64,000 nt of DNA from Massilia timonae CCUG 45783 (GTDB lineage: Bacteria > Pseudomonadota > Gammaproteobacteria > Burkholderiales > Burkholderiaceae_D), in assembly GCF_000315425.1 (NCBI RefSeq), contig NZ_JH992924.1, forward strand, positions 487,740-551,739, in the 5' to 3' direction. The position numbers and the translations under genes are program-made. A model generated the notes under the pieces. That model made no database searches, was not told where the DNA came from, and saw only the letters and a program-made list of their open reading frames with translations. Below are positions 36,492 to 48,879 of the stretch, piece by piece (the stretch's first letter is position 1; each line of letters begins with the position of its first letter).

Positions 36492-36581
36492 ACGTCGTTC
36501 CCGCGCAGGCGGGAACCCAAGTACTGCTTGCGTTGTCGAGACGCTTGCTACCTTGGGTTCCCGCCTGCGCGGGAACGACGT
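36492..36581. repeat. Perfect 30-bp-arm inverted repeat after receptor 3
   Basis: The arms 36492-36521 and 36552-36581 are perfect reverse complements over 30 bp, separated by a 30-bp loop and followed by five T residues. GC-rich arms of this kind (containing CCCGCGCAGGCGGGAACC) look like dispersed intergenic repeats of the REP/BIME type. It may also terminate the receptor transcript and the convergent rsmE transcript. Confidence 0.85.
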
Positions 36582-36617
36582 TTTTATGTTAACTAAAGAA
36601 TGTACTTTGCAGAACGT

Positions 36618-37343
36618 TCAGATACCGCCCCAGGCGCCGGCCAGCACCGCCAGCGCCGCCAGCCCCGCGGTTTCGGTGCGCAGCACGCGCGGACCCATCG
36701 ACAGCGACAGGGCGCCGGCGGCGACGGCCGCGGCTTCTTCCTGCGGCGTGAGGCCGCCTTCGGGGCCGATCAGGAAGGTGACCGCTTGCGGCGTATTGGC
36801 GCGCGCCCAGCCGGCCAGCGATTCGGTCGCGCGCGGGCTGAGCAGGATGCGCACGCCGTCGGCCGGCGCCGTCAGCCATGGCTGCACCTCAAGCAGCGGA
36901 TGCAGCCGCGCCAGCCGGTTACGGCCGCACTGCTCGGAGGCGGCGACGATCACGCCCTGCCAGTGCGCTTGCCGCTTATCGAGCCGCTCGCCGGCCAGGC
37001 GCACGACGCTGCGCTGGGCCGCCAATGGCTGGATCGCCGTCACGCCCAGTTCCACCGCCTTTTCCACGATCCAGTCCATCTTCGAGCCTTCAGGCAAGCC
37101 CTGGGCCAGGGTGACGGAGTAGGGCGTCTCGGCCTCGACATCCTCGAAGGCGTCGACCGTCGCCGTGGCGCGGCGCTTGCCGCTCTCGCTCAGGGTGGCG
37201 CGGTACTGGCCGCCTTCGCCATTGAACAGGGTGAGCGTCGCGCCCGGCTGCAGGCGCACCACGTGCAGGTGGTGGGCGACGGCTTCCGGCAGGTCGACGG
37301 TCAGGCCGGCGGCGAGTGGCTGGGGGCAATAAAAACGGGGCAT
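36618..37343 (-). CDS. rsmE: 16S rRNA (uracil-1498-N3)-methyltransferase RsmE
   Basis: This 241-residue SPOUT methyltransferase has an N-terminal RNA-binding PUA-like domain (MPRFYCPQPL... HHLHVVRLQPG). It also has the knotted C-terminal domain: IVEKAVELGVTAIQPLAAQRS, FLIGPEGGLTPQEE with the SAM-binding GPEGG, and LRTETAGLAAL at the end. It methylates U1498 of 16S rRNA. The gene is convergent with receptor 3 and divergent from tkt (133 bp). Length and motifs are standard. Confidence 0.95.
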   Translation of the reverse strand: MPRFYCPQPLAAGLTVDLPEAVAHHLHVVRLQPGATLTLFNGEGGQYRATLSESGKRRATATVDAFEDVEAETPYSVTLAQGLPEGSKMDWIVEKAVELGVTAIQPLAAQRSVVRLAGERLDKRQAHWQGVIVAASEQCGRNRLARLHPLLEVQPWLTAPADGVRILLSPRATESLAGWARANTPQAVTFLIGPEGGLTPQEEAAAVAAGALSLSMGPRVLRTETAGLAALAVLAGAWGGI

Positions 37344-37476
37344 TCTGTGGGAGCGCAGCGAGGGCTTGCGTTAAAGGAATAAACCTGCATTTTAAATCGG
37401 CAGCACCCCGGTCTGGTAGAATAACGGGCTACGGCCTCGCGGGCCATCGCTTTCCAATCCCTGATCCACGATCTCC

Positions 37477-39474
37477 ATGAAATCTACGCAAACCACCACC
37501 CTGATGGCCAACGCGATCCGCGCGCTGGCGATGGACGCCGTCCAGAAAGCCAACTCGGGCCACCCGGGCATGCCGATGGGCATGGCCGAGATTGCCGTCG
37601 CGCTGTGGGACAAGCACTACCGCCACAATCCGGCCAATCCGGGCTGGACGAACCGCGACCGCTTCCTGCTCTCGAACGGCCACGGCTCGATGCTGCACTA
37701 TGCGCTGCTGCACCTGGCCGGCTACGACCTGACGATGGACGATCTGCGCGACTTCCGCCAGATGCACTCGAAGACCCCGGGCCACCCGGAAGTCGGCATC
37801 ACCCCGGGCGTGGAGACCACCACCGGTCCGCTGGGCCAGGGCATCGCCAACTCGGTCGGCATGGCGCTGGCCGAGTGGCTGCTGGGTAACGAATTCAACC
37901 GTCCAGGCTACGACGTGGTGGATCACTACACCTACGCCTTCCTGGGCGACGGCTGCCTGATGGAAGGCATCTCGCACGAAGTGGCGTCGCTGGCCGGCAC
38001 CCTGCGCCTGAACAAGCTGATCTGGCTGTACGACGACAACGGCATTTCGATCGACGGCCGTGTGGAAGGCTGGTTCACCGACGACACCCAGAAGCGTTTC
38101 GAGGCCTACGGCTGGAACGTGATCCCGAAGGTCGACGGCCACAGCGTCGCCGACATCGATGCGGCCATCGAAAAGGCGAAACAATCGGATCGTCCGACCC
38201 TGATCTGCTGCAAGACCATCATCGGCAAGGGCGCCCCGAACCTGGAGGGCGGCGACAAGGTCCACGGCGCGCCGCTGGGCGACGCCGAGATCGCTGCCGT
38301 GCGCAAGCACCTGATCTGGGATCCGATCCCGTTCGACATCCCGGCCGACCTGTACGAAGCCTGGGACGCGAAAGAGCGCGGCGCGCAGGCCGAAGGTGAA
38401 TGGAATACGCTGTTCGCGGCCTACCGCGGCGCCCACCCCGAGCTGGCCGCCGAATTCGAGCGCCGCATGAAGGGCGACCTGCCTGCCGATTTCAGCAAGA
38501 CCCTGGACGCGGCGATCGCCGCCTGCGTCGACAAGGCCGAGACCATCGCCACCCGCAAGGCCTCGCAAAACGCGATCCAGGCGCTGGCCCCGGTGCTGCC
38601 TGAATTCCTGGGCGGCTCGGCCGACCTGACCGGCTCGAACCTGACCAACTGGAAGGAATCGGTGCCTGTGCGTTCGGGCATCGCCGGCAACCACATCAAC
38701 TACGGCGTGCGCGAATTCGGCATGTCGGCGATCCAGAACGGCGTGGCCCTGCACGGCGGCTTCATCCCGTTCGGCGCGACCTTCCTGACCTTCTCGGATT
38801 ACAGCCGCAATGCCCTGCGCATGGCTTCCCTGATGAAGATCCGTTCGATCTCGGTGTTCACCCACGATTCGATCGGCCTGGGCGAAGACGGCCCGACCCA
38901 CCAGTCGATCGAGCACGTCTCGTCGCTGCGCCTGATCCCGGGCCTGGACAACTGGCGTCCGTGCGACACCGTCGAGTCGGCGGTGGCATGGGGCGCGGCG
39001 GTGCAGCGCAAGGACGGTCCATCGACCCTGATCTTCTCGCGCCAGAACCTGCCGTTCATGGCGCGTGAAGCGAACCAGGTCGCCGACATCGCCAAGGGCG
39101 GCTACGTGCTGCGCGACAGCGCCGACGCTAAAGTGATCCTGATCGCGACCGGTTCCGAAGTCGAGCTGGCAGTGAAGGCATTCGACGCGCTGGCCGCCGA
39201 AGGTATCGCCGCACGCGTGGTCTCGATGCCGTCGACCGACGTGTTCGACCGCCAGGAGGCGAGCTACAAAGCAAGTGTCCTCACCAAGGGCATTCCTCGT
39301 GTCGCCATCGAAGCCGGCGTGACCGCCTTCTGGTACAAGTACGTGGGCCTGGAAGGCGCCGTGGTCGGCATCGACACCTTCGGCGAATCGGCGCCGGCGC
39401 CGGTGCTGTTCAAGCACTTCGGCTTCACCGTCGAGAACGTCGTCGCGAAAGCGAAAGAAGTTATCGCAGCATAA
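37477..39474 (+). CDS. tkt: Transketolase
   Basis: This 665-residue thiamine-diphosphate enzyme of the pentose phosphate and Calvin-type carbon rearrangements has [10 protein letters not shown] near the start, the ThDP/Mg motif [18 protein letters not shown] (near 155), the His-containing HSKTPGHPE, and [12 protein letters not shown] in the pyrimidine-binding domain. It is followed after 88 bp by gap, an arrangement common in betaproteobacteria. The ribosome-binding site before 37477 is weak. Confidence 0.98.
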   Translation: MKSTQTTTLMANAIRALAMDAVQKANSGHPGMPMGMAEIAVALWDKHYRHNPANPGWTNRDRFLLSNGHGSMLHYALLHLAGYDLTMDDLRDFRQMHSKTPGHPEVGITPGVETTTGPLGQGIANSVGMALAEWLLGNEFNRPGYDVVDHYTYAFLGDGCLMEGISHEVASLAGTLRLNKLIWLYDDNGISIDGRVEGWFTDDTQKRFEAYGWNVIPKVDGHSVADIDAAIEKAKQSDRPTLICCKTIIGKGAPNLEGGDKVHGAPLGDAEIAAVRKHLIWDPIPFDIPADLYEAWDAKERGAQAEGEWNTLFAAYRGAHPELAAEFERRMKGDLPADFSKTLDAAIAACVDKAETIATRKASQNAIQALAPVLPEFLGGSADLTGSNLTNWKESVPVRSGIAGNHINYGVREFGMSAIQNGVALHGGFIPFGATFLTFSDYSRNALRMASLMKIRSISVFTHDSIGLGEDGPTHQSIEHVSSLRLIPGLDNWRPCDTVESAVAWGAAVQRKDGPSTLIFSRQNLPFMAREANQVADIAKGGYVLRDSADAKVILIATGSEVELAVKAFDALAAEGIAARVVSMPSTDVFDRQEASYKASVLTKGIPRVAIEAGVTAFWYKYVGLEGAVVGIDTFGESAPAPVLFKHFGFTVENVVAKAKEVIAA

Positions 39475-39488
39475 GCATTTGCCGGACG

Positions 39489-39512
39489 CGGGCTGCTCCC
39501 AGGAGCAGCCCG
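39489..39512 (+). terminator. Hairpin between tkt and gap
   Basis: There is a GC-rich stem of at least 10 bp (39489-39498 with 39503-39512) and a very small loop. The T tract is poor (TTCTACT). It may attenuate tkt read-through into gap and not stop it fully. Confidence 0.55.
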
Positions 39513-39562
39513 TTCTACTATGTTCGTTACGAAAAAAGTTTTTTTCTAATCAGGAGCACAGC

Positions 39563-40576
39563 ATGACGATCAAAGTTGCAATCAATGGTTATGGCCGCAT
39601 CGGCCGCAACGTCCTGCGCGCCTTCTATGAAGGCGGCAAGAAGCAAGATATCCAGATCGTGGCGATCAACGACCTCGGCAATGCCGAGTCGAACGCCCAC
39701 CTGACCCGTTACGACACCGCCCACGGCAAGTTCCCGGGCACCGTCACGGTCGAGGGCGACAATATGATCGTCAACGGCGACAAGATCCGCGTGTTCGCGC
39801 AGCGCAATCCGGCCGAGATCCCTTGGGGCGAGCTGGGCGTGGACGTCGTTCTCGAGTGCACCGGCTTCTTCACCACCAAGGAGAAGGCATCGGCCCACCT
39901 GAAGGGCGGCGCCAAGAAGGTCATCATCTCGGCCCCGGGCGGCAAGGACGTCGACGCGACCGTCGTGTTCGGCGTGAACCAGGACGTGCTGAAAGCCAGC
40001 GACACGGTGATTTCGAACGCCTCGTGCACCACCAACTGCCTGGCCCCGCTGGTCAAGCCGCTGCATGACGCCATCGGCCTGGAAACCGGCCTGATGACCA
40101 CCGTGCACGCCTACACCAACGACCAGGTGCTGACCGACGTGATGCACGAAGACCTGCGCCGCGCCCGTTCGGCCACCCAGTCGATGATCCCGACCAAGAC
40201 CGGCGCCGCCGCCGCGGTCGGCCTGGTGCTGCCGGAACTGAACGGCAAGCTGGACGGCTTCGCGATTCGCGTGCCGACCATCAACGTGTCGATCGTCGAC
40301 CTGTCGTTCATCGCCAAGCGCGACACCACGGTCGAAGAGATCAACGAGATCATGAAGAAGGCCGCAGCCGAAGGCCCGCTGAAGGACATCCTGACCTATA
40401 ACACCGATCCGCTGGTCTCGGTCGACTTCAACCACAACCCGGCATCGTCGAACTTCGACGCCACGCTGACCAAGGTCTCGGGCCGCCTGGTGAAGGTGAC
40501 CTCGTGGTACGACAACGAGTGGGGCTTCTCGAACCGCATGCTCGACACCACCGTCGCGCTGATGAACGCGAAGTAA
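39563..40576 (+). CDS. gap: Type I glyceraldehyde-3-phosphate dehydrogenase
   Basis: This 337-residue NAD-dependent glycolytic and gluconeogenic enzyme begins [20 protein letters not shown] (Rossmann motif). It has the active-site cysteine C155 in [12 protein letters not shown] and the C-terminal [13 protein letters not shown]. The start 39563 is preceded by CAGGAGCACAGC. The longer upstream frame overlaps the tkt-gap hairpin and was rejected. A strong terminator follows. Confidence 0.98.
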   Translation: MTIKVAINGYGRIGRNVLRAFYEGGKKQDIQIVAINDLGNAESNAHLTRYDTAHGKFPGTVTVEGDNMIVNGDKIRVFAQRNPAEIPWGELGVDVVLECTGFFTTKEKASAHLKGGAKKVIISAPGGKDVDATVVFGVNQDVLKASDTVISNASCTTNCLAPLVKPLHDAIGLETGLMTTVHAYTNDQVLTDVMHEDLRRARSATQSMIPTKTGAAAAVGLVLPELNGKLDGFAIRVPTINVSIVDLSFIAKRDTTVEEINEIMKKAAAEGPLKDILTYNTDPLVSVDFNHNPASSNFDATLTKVSGRLVKVTSWYDNEWGFSNRMLDTTVALMNAK

Positions 40577-40594
40577 GCCTTCGGGCATCCAATC

Positions 40595-40628
40595 GCCCCG
40601 GATGTGCGCGCGCATCTGGGGCTTTTTT
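40595..40628 (+). terminator. Rho-independent terminator of gap
   Basis: There is a 10-bp stem (40595-40604 with 40613-40622, one G-U pair) that can extend inward, followed by six T residues. Confidence 0.88.
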
Positions 40629-40749
40629 GCGTCTGTACACTACCCCGAAAGCATTAAATCATGGATAAATCCATGCAACAATCATAGTTCATTGACAGCA
40701 CAATATACAGATATGTATCGTGGATTCGTCTCTTTGACCGGAACGATCC

Positions 40750-41148
40750 ATGCCTGCAAAACGCGTCAAGACCATCCTGTCGTATGTGCTCATCCTTGCT
40801 GCCGGCCTTGGCATAGGATCCAGCGTCCCCTACGTCGTCAACCTGCTGAAGCCCGCCTATGCCACGGGCGACTACAGCGCCTACTATCCCGACAAGCAAA
40901 GCAATGTCGTTCTCTATGGAACGAGCTCATGCACTTATTGCATTCAGGCGCGGGCTTATCTACGGGAACGCAATATCGCATTCATCGATCGTAATATTTC
41001 CGATTCGGATCAAAGTTACCGCGAGCTCGCGCAGCTTGGCGGGAAGGGTGTCCCGGTGATACTGGTCGGCGAACGGATGCTCACTGGATTCAACCAGAGC
41101 CACCTGGAAGCCGCTCTTGCCGCGGCAGGCCGCATCGCACGGCCCTGA
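40750..41148 (+). CDS. Membrane-anchored glutaredoxin-like protein
   Basis: The 132-residue protein has one N-terminal hydrophobic segment (about 8-30) followed by a glutaredoxin domain (53-125). The redox motif is C61-T-Y-C64 and the cis-proline loop is GKGVPVILV. This would place a thiol-disulfide domain in the periplasm or at the membrane face, unlike cytoplasmic glutaredoxins. It may be an envelope disulfide reductase. A small secreted six-cysteine protein is encoded 98 bp downstream on the same strand and could be a substrate or simply a neighbour. The flanking DNA is richer in AT than the genes around it. Confidence 0.82.
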   Translation: MPAKRVKTILSYVLILAAGLGIGSSVPYVVNLLKPAYATGDYSAYYPDKQSNVVLYGTSSCTYCIQARAYLRERNIAFIDRNISDSDQSYRELAQLGGKGVPVILVGERMLTGFNQSHLEAALAAAGRIARP

Positions 41149-41246
41149 CCGCTGGCCCATTTTGCCGATTTCCCGTGTCGGGATCGGCGCGACCTGCGGC
41201 GCGGCTCCAGAGCTATGTCGCCGCCTTCATCATCTAGGAGAAATGT

Positions 41247-41441
41247 ATGAGCAAGAAGCTTGCAGTGCTGTTGTTCGCAATCGGGCTCGGTAGCGCAGCC
41301 TCGGTATCGGCCTTCCAGCAAGACATGGGTCAGTGCGCATGGCAATGCCTCAGGGGGTATCAGGCATGCGTAGCCAATGGCTACGATGAAAGCCAGTGTA
41401 ATATGGACCGTACCGATTGCTACGCCCGTTGCGGCATCTAG
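41247..41441 (+). CDS. Small secreted cysteine-rich protein
   Basis: The 64-residue protein begins with a clear signal peptide (cleavage near residue 22, VSA-FQ). The mature part, about 42 residues, carries six cysteines at C30, C34, C41, C51, C58 and C62, an even number suited to three disulfides. Start ATG 41247 follows a good TAGGAGAA. I know of no family for it. The preceding glutaredoxin-like protein could form or reduce its disulfides. It could be a small structural or defence peptide, but this is speculation. Confidence 0.65.
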   Translation: MSKKLAVLLFAIGLGSAASVSAFQQDMGQCAWQCLRGYQACVANGYDESQCNMDRTDCYARCGI

Positions 41442-41507
41442 GCTGAATCGAGCAGCATGCCGCACCGTGATCGGCGCGGCATGTGCCAACCCGGCGTTTT
41501 CGGGTGA

Positions 41508-42275
41508 TTATTTCGCGTCCGGCCACGGCGTCAGGATCTCGAAGCCGTTCTTCGTCACCACGATCATGTGTTCCCACTGCGCCGACAGCGAACCGTCGCG
41601 CGTCATCACGGTCCAGCCGTCATCGAGCTGGATCACGTCTTCCTCGCCAATATTAATCATCGGCTCGACCGTGAAGGTCATGCCTTCCTTGAGCAGCAGG
41701 CCGGTGTTCGGGCGGCCGTAGTGCAGCACCTGCGGCTCTTCGTGGTAGACGCGGCCGATGCCGTGGCCGCAGTAGTCGCGCACCACCGAGTAGCCGGCGC
41801 CTTCGGCCAGCTTCTGGATCGCGTGGGCGACGTCGCCCAGGCGCGCGCCCGGGCGCACGGCGCGGATCCCGGCCATCATCGCTTCATAGGTCGTGTCGAC
41901 CAGCTTCTTCGCTTCGGGGCGAGGCGTGCCGGCGAAATACATGCGGCTGGTGTCGCCGTGCCAGCCGTCCTTGATCACGGTGACGTCGATGTTGACGATG
42001 TCGCCGTCCTGCAGCACGTCCTTGTCGCTCGGGATGCCGTGGCAGACCACGCCGTTGATCGAGGTGCACAGGGTCTTAGGGAAGCCGTGGTAGCCGACGT
42101 TGGCCGGCGTGGCCTTCTGCACCTTGCGGATGTAGTCGTGGCAGCGGCGGTCGAGTTCTTCGGTGGAGACGCCGGGCACGACGTATTCCTTGATCATTTC
42201 CAGGACTTCGGCGGCCAGGCGGCCGGCGACGCGCATCTTGGCGATGTCCTTGTCGTTCTTGAGTTTGATGGTCAT
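41508..42275 (-). CDS. map: Type I methionine aminopeptidase
   Basis: This 255-residue enzyme removes the initiator methionine. The metal-site pattern is visible: YHGFPKTLCTSINGVVCHGIP, the aspartates in IVNIDVTVIKDGWHGDTSR, GHGIGRVYHEEPQVLHYG and the glutamate in FTVEPMINIG. The protein is close to the length of E. coli Map (264 aa). The gene stands alone here, not beside rpsB and glnD as in many relatives, so a second copy elsewhere is possible. The receptor-4 gene lies upstream on the same strand, but a terminator separates them. Confidence 0.95.
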   Translation of the reverse strand: MTIKLKNDKDIAKMRVAGRLAAEVLEMIKEYVVPGVSTEELDRRCHDYIRKVQKATPANVGYHGFPKTLCTSINGVVCHGIPSDKDVLQDGDIVNIDVTVIKDGWHGDTSRMYFAGTPRPEAKKLVDTTYEAMMAGIRAVRPGARLGDVAHAIQKLAEGAGYSVVRDYCGHGIGRVYHEEPQVLHYGRPNTGLLLKEGMTFTVEPMINIGEEDVIQLDDGWTVMTRDGSLSAQWEHMIVVTKNGFEILTPWPDAK

Positions 42276-42356
42276 TACGGTGAGGTAGGGGCTGCGCGCG
42301 GCGCGGGCAAACCGGCATGATACCGCGTCGGCGGCGGCAGGGGCAGGCGCCCAAGT

Positions 42357-42391
42357 AAAAAATGCCCGACCGGCAAGGCCGGACGGGCATT
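42357..42391 (-). terminator. Terminator of receptor 4
   Basis: There is a 14-bp stem with one mismatch (42361-42374 with 42378-42391). On the minus strand it is followed by six T residues (42362-42357), so it stops receptor-4 transcripts before map. Confidence 0.85.
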
Positions 42392-42431
42392 CGCTGAACT
42401 TTTCAGGAGGGGGGCTTGCGACCCCGTTCCA

Positions 42432-45329
42432 TTAGAAGTTCTGGGTGTAGCGGACGTAGAAGAAGCGGTCCAGCGACATGTCGGCATCAACCGACGAAGC
42501 CGATGCTTGGGTGCTGTACACGATGCGTGGCGACTTGTCGAAGACGTTGTTGATACCGAACAGGACGCGGGCATCCCAGCCAGTCTTGTAGCCAACGCTC
42601 AGGTCATGGATGACGACCGAACCCAGCTTGTTGGCACCGGTACCGAACGATGCTTCGTAGTCAGGCAGGTTGCACTCGAACTCGTCGTAGCAGATGTCCT
42701 TGACCGGGCTGTAGTAACGGAAGCCCCAGGTTGCGGACCAGTTACCCAGCGCCCAGTCGAGGTTGGTGTTCGACTTCACGCGGTTGTAGAAATACTCGCC
42801 GGCGTAGTTGTTCCATTCCGAATCGGCGCCGCTGCGGGTGCGGAACTTGTCGACGTACGAGGTTTCGTTACGCACGCCGAACTGGCCGTAGGCGGTACGT
42901 GGCAGGCGATACGAGATCGACATGTCCAGGCCTTCGGTTTCCATATTGCCCAGATTGGCGTTGCCGCGTGCCAGCGTGGTGATCTGGCCGCTGACCGGGT
43001 CACGACGAATCGCCGAGCAGAAGTTGGCGCTGTTGTTGATGAAGCACTCGTTGGCAACGTAGGTCGCGCTGATCGCAGTGATGCGGTTCTCGATCTGGAT
43101 GTTGTACCAGTCCAGGCCAACGGTCAGGCCAGGCACGAACGACGGGCTGTACACAAAGCCGACAGTCCTGGTCTTCGCAGTCTCTGGTTGCAGGAATGCA
43201 TTGCCGGCGCCGGAGTTGAAAGCGACGGTCGACTGAGTGCCGTTGGCGCCACCGATCGCAGCACCGGCCTGATTCACCTGACGGTATCCCGCGAAGGTGC
43301 CCGAAGCAGCGCAACGTGCCTGAACAGCTGGGTCACGTGCAGCTTCGCCGAACACGGTGTCGCATGGGTCGAGGAAGGTGTCGAACGACTGCGAACCGCC
43401 ACCGAAGCTGTCGCCCAGGGTCGGAGCACGGAAGCCTTCAGCCCAGGTACCGCGGACCAGAATGTCCTTGTGCGGCTTGTACATGAAGCTGGCCTTGCTG
43501 TTGTTGGCCACGCCGAAGTTGCTGTAGTCCGAATAGCGGTGCGCGAAGTTGAAGCTCAGCAGGTCCGCGAACGGCATGTCCTTAAGGACAGGGACGTTCA
43601 GCTCTGCGTACGCCTCACGCACGGTGTAGCGGCCGTAGGTGGCATTGCCTGCCAGGTCGGTCGAATAGCCCGATTGCTCGAATTGGCCTGGTACTTCCTG
43701 GCCCTTCACTTCGCGGTGTTCGATACCGACTGCCAAGCCCAGCGCGCCCGCTGGCAGCTGGAACAGCTCACCAGCCAGGTCGGCGGTGGCGCTGTTGACG
43801 GTCGAACCGTAGGTAGACTGGCCGGTCGAATTGACGTAGGCCAGAGCTTCCGGGGTCGAGGCCGACGGACCACCAAGGATATTGAACGGCACGCACGACG
43901 ACAGGCCGATCGGTGCGTCAGGGGTGCCGCACTGCACGACGCCGCTGGCGTTCATGAACGATGGGCCCAGGGCGCGCTTCAGATTCAGCAGGTTGATGTT
44001 GCCGGTGCCGAATTGCGAACCAGACACTTTATTGTGGTTGTAGCCAGCGCTCCAGTTCCATGCCAGATCCTTGATCATGAATTCACCCTCGAGGGTGGCA
44101 TCGATGTGCAAGGTACGGTTTTCGGTTTCGGTTTTGCGGGTCAGCTCGATCGTGCGGCGGGCAAACCACAAATCCTGGCCATTACCAGCGCCGGCAACCT
44201 GGTTGCCGTACGGATTCCAGTAGTTGTCCTTGTCGATGTAGACCGGATAGGTGGCCTGCGAGGTCGAGGTCAGCGGGTAGCCGGCGATCTGCTGGTTGGC
44301 CGTACGCTGCGAGTACATCGCAGTCGTCTTGAAGCGCATGTCTTTCGGCAGCGCGATCTCGCCTTTGACGAACAGGGTGTCCAGCTTGCTCGGGATGAGC
44401 AGGTCCATGTCCTGGGTCGAGTTGTACTTGTCGTCCTGAATCGCGTTCGAGAAGCTGTGGTAGTTATTCGGGTTGCGCGGATCCGCGCCGACGCCGACGC
44501 CGTCATAGGTTCCGGTGTGGTTCAGGACGCGGTTGAAACCGTTGGGGCCGGTGGCCAGCGTGCCGCCGTTCAACGGATTGACCGCGGTAATGCGGCCCCA
44601 TGGGCCTGCGCCCAGGCCGTCGAACGCGTGGTCTGGGCCATTGCCGAAGGCGGTGATCGCGCGGGACTGGGTGTCAACACGGCCCTGTTCGGTGTGCGAC
44701 AGGCCGAACATCAGCGAAGCTTTTTCATCGCCGGCGCCGTAGCTCAGCGAGAAGTCCTTGTTCTTGCCGTCGTTCTTTTCGTTCTGGCCGGTGTACAGGG
44801 ACAGCTGGCCGCCCTGCATGTTCTTCTTCAGGATAATGTTGATCACGCCTGCGATCGCGTCGGAGCCGTAGATCGACGAAGCGCCATCCTTCAGGATTTC
44901 CATGCGCTCGATCATCGACGACGGAATGGTCGACAGGTCGGTAAAGCCGTCGACCGACTGGGTCCAGCGCTTGCCGTCCACAAGGACCAGCAGGCGGTTC
45001 GAGCCCAGGTTACGCAGGCTGACGTACTGGCCGCCGATTTCGCTGTTCGAGGTCAGCGAGCCCGAGCGGGAGAAGTCAGGGGCGCCAGCCGACGACAGGT
45101 TGTTCAGGATGTCGCCGACGGTGACCAGACCCGTTTTCTGAATCTGTTCCTGGCTCATGATCTGGATCGGCTGAGCGGTTTCCAGGTCGACTTGGCGGAT
45201 ACGCGAACCAGTCACTTCGACGCGCTGTAGCGGCGCCGATGTTTCCTGTGCGACCGCTGCGGTCATGCCGAGGGTCATACCGCCGAGGCAGATCGCGCGG
45301 ACCGACCGGGACAAGAGTGTTTCCATCAT
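42432..45329 (-). CDS. TonB-dependent receptor 4
   Basis: The 965-residue receptor has a signal peptide (cleavage near AVA-QE, residue 28), a TonB-box-like [13 protein letters not shown], and the plug motif [12 protein letters not shown] with the [20 protein letters not shown] segment (about 125-145 in the plug). Its barrel ends in YTQNF. Blocks such as [20 protein letters not shown] are shared with receptor 5, encoded next upstream, so the two are tandem paralogues. The start MMETLL at 45329 follows AGGAG with good spacing; Met2 (45326) is also possible. Substrate unknown; related receptors carry siderophores, carbohydrates or peptides. Confidence 0.93.
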   Translation of the reverse strand: MMETLLSRSVRAICLGGMTLGMTAAVAQETSAPLQRVEVTGSRIRQVDLETAQPIQIMSQEQIQKTGLVTVGDILNNLSSAGAPDFSRSGSLTSNSEIGGQYVSLRNLGSNRLLVLVDGKRWTQSVDGFTDLSTIPSSMIERMEILKDGASSIYGSDAIAGVINIILKKNMQGGQLSLYTGQNEKNDGKNKDFSLSYGAGDEKASLMFGLSHTEQGRVDTQSRAITAFGNGPDHAFDGLGAGPWGRITAVNPLNGGTLATGPNGFNRVLNHTGTYDGVGVGADPRNPNNYHSFSNAIQDDKYNSTQDMDLLIPSKLDTLFVKGEIALPKDMRFKTTAMYSQRTANQQIAGYPLTSTSQATYPVYIDKDNYWNPYGNQVAGAGNGQDLWFARRTIELTRKTETENRTLHIDATLEGEFMIKDLAWNWSAGYNHNKVSGSQFGTGNINLLNLKRALGPSFMNASGVVQCGTPDAPIGLSSCVPFNILGGPSASTPEALAYVNSTGQSTYGSTVNSATADLAGELFQLPAGALGLAVGIEHREVKGQEVPGQFEQSGYSTDLAGNATYGRYTVREAYAELNVPVLKDMPFADLLSFNFAHRYSDYSNFGVANNSKASFMYKPHKDILVRGTWAEGFRAPTLGDSFGGGSQSFDTFLDPCDTVFGEAARDPAVQARCAASGTFAGYRQVNQAGAAIGGANGTQSTVAFNSGAGNAFLQPETAKTRTVGFVYSPSFVPGLTVGLDWYNIQIENRITAISATYVANECFINNSANFCSAIRRDPVSGQITTLARGNANLGNMETEGLDMSISYRLPRTAYGQFGVRNETSYVDKFRTRSGADSEWNNYAGEYFYNRVKSNTNLDWALGNWSATWGFRYYSPVKDICYDEFECNLPDYEASFGTGANKLGSVVIHDLSVGYKTGWDARVLFGINNVFDKSPRIVYSTQASASSVDADMSLDRFFYVRYTQNF

Positions 45330-45550
45330 GTTGCAAACTCCTAGGGGTGAAAACGCGGCGGCACCATGGGAAGGGCACTGCCACCGAAAATGTCGCGAAG
45401 CGACTACCTGAAAAACGCCAACTTATTGGTTTAACGAGTTTTCAAGTCAGCAATAAAAACATTCGCGGTGCATCACTGTCAATGCATATACGCGTGTATG
45501 ACAAATGTGTTGCAGAAATGTGTAATTACGTGTTGGCAATGTTGCAAGTA

Positions 45551-45568
45551 ATTGACTATGCAGTCAAT
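45551..45568. promoter_or_regulatory. Palindrome upstream of receptor 4
   Basis: ATTGACT-ATGC-AGTCAAT has perfect 7-bp arms with a 4-bp spacer, about 230 bp before the receptor-4 ATG. Possible operator. Confidence 0.4.
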
Positions 45569-45592
45569 AATTGATCTAAATTTGGCAATGCG

Positions 45593-45630
45593 AAAAAAAA
45601 CCCGCCCGGCTTGCGCCGGGCGGGTTTTTT
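45593..45630. terminator. Bidirectional terminator between receptors 5 and 4
   Basis: There is a perfect 10-bp GC stem (45601-45610 with 45615-45624) with eight A residues on one side and six T residues on the other. Reading the minus strand it ends the receptor-5 transcript before the receptor-4 promoter. Confidence 0.9.
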
Positions 45631-45659
45631 GCGCAATTAAATTGCTTGAAACCTGAAGC

Positions 45660-48533
<2,874 letters not shown>

Positions 48534-48879
48534 GTGCTCTCCATCCTGCGTCCCACGGGTGTGGAACGACTTTTTATGATTAATAGGTGCAACCCGTGCG
48601 CATGCGGACGCCCGTGGATAACGGGGGTTCCGTCGTGCATACACATCTATATAAAACCATTCCGTGTTGACCAGTGTCAACGCGTTGCAGGCTGGAATTT
48701 GTGGCAAAAACAACAGTTATCAGAAAGAAATTAAATGACCAAAAAGTCAGGAAATTCAACGGCTTATCGATTGTGCAAAAAAGGTGTACTTACGAGTAAA
48801 TTCAGTGCGAGGAGAGCGCACACGCACCGGAGTGGTGCGTGCACGAAATGGGATGGGGAGAGGAAGGAAAAGCTGCTGT
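48534..48879. other. Promoter region of receptor 5, downstream of glnE
   Basis: These 346 bp contain no convincing gene. They hold a perfect palindrome (48666-48681) and, on the minus strand, TATATAGATGTGTATGCAC. No clear terminator for glnE was seen. Confidence 0.5.
48666..48681. promoter_or_regulatory. Palindrome upstream of receptor 5
   Basis: GTTGAC-CAGT-GTCAAC has perfect 6-bp arms and a 4-bp spacer, about 140 bp before the receptor-5 ATG. The minus-strand TTGACA within it could also serve as a -35 box, so regulator and polymerase may compete. Confidence 0.45.

Noticed and set aside
36492..36581. Attachment site or ordinary terminator
   Set aside because: No integrase is near. Arms of 30 bp with a 30-bp loop are much longer than a normal terminator, though it may also terminate.
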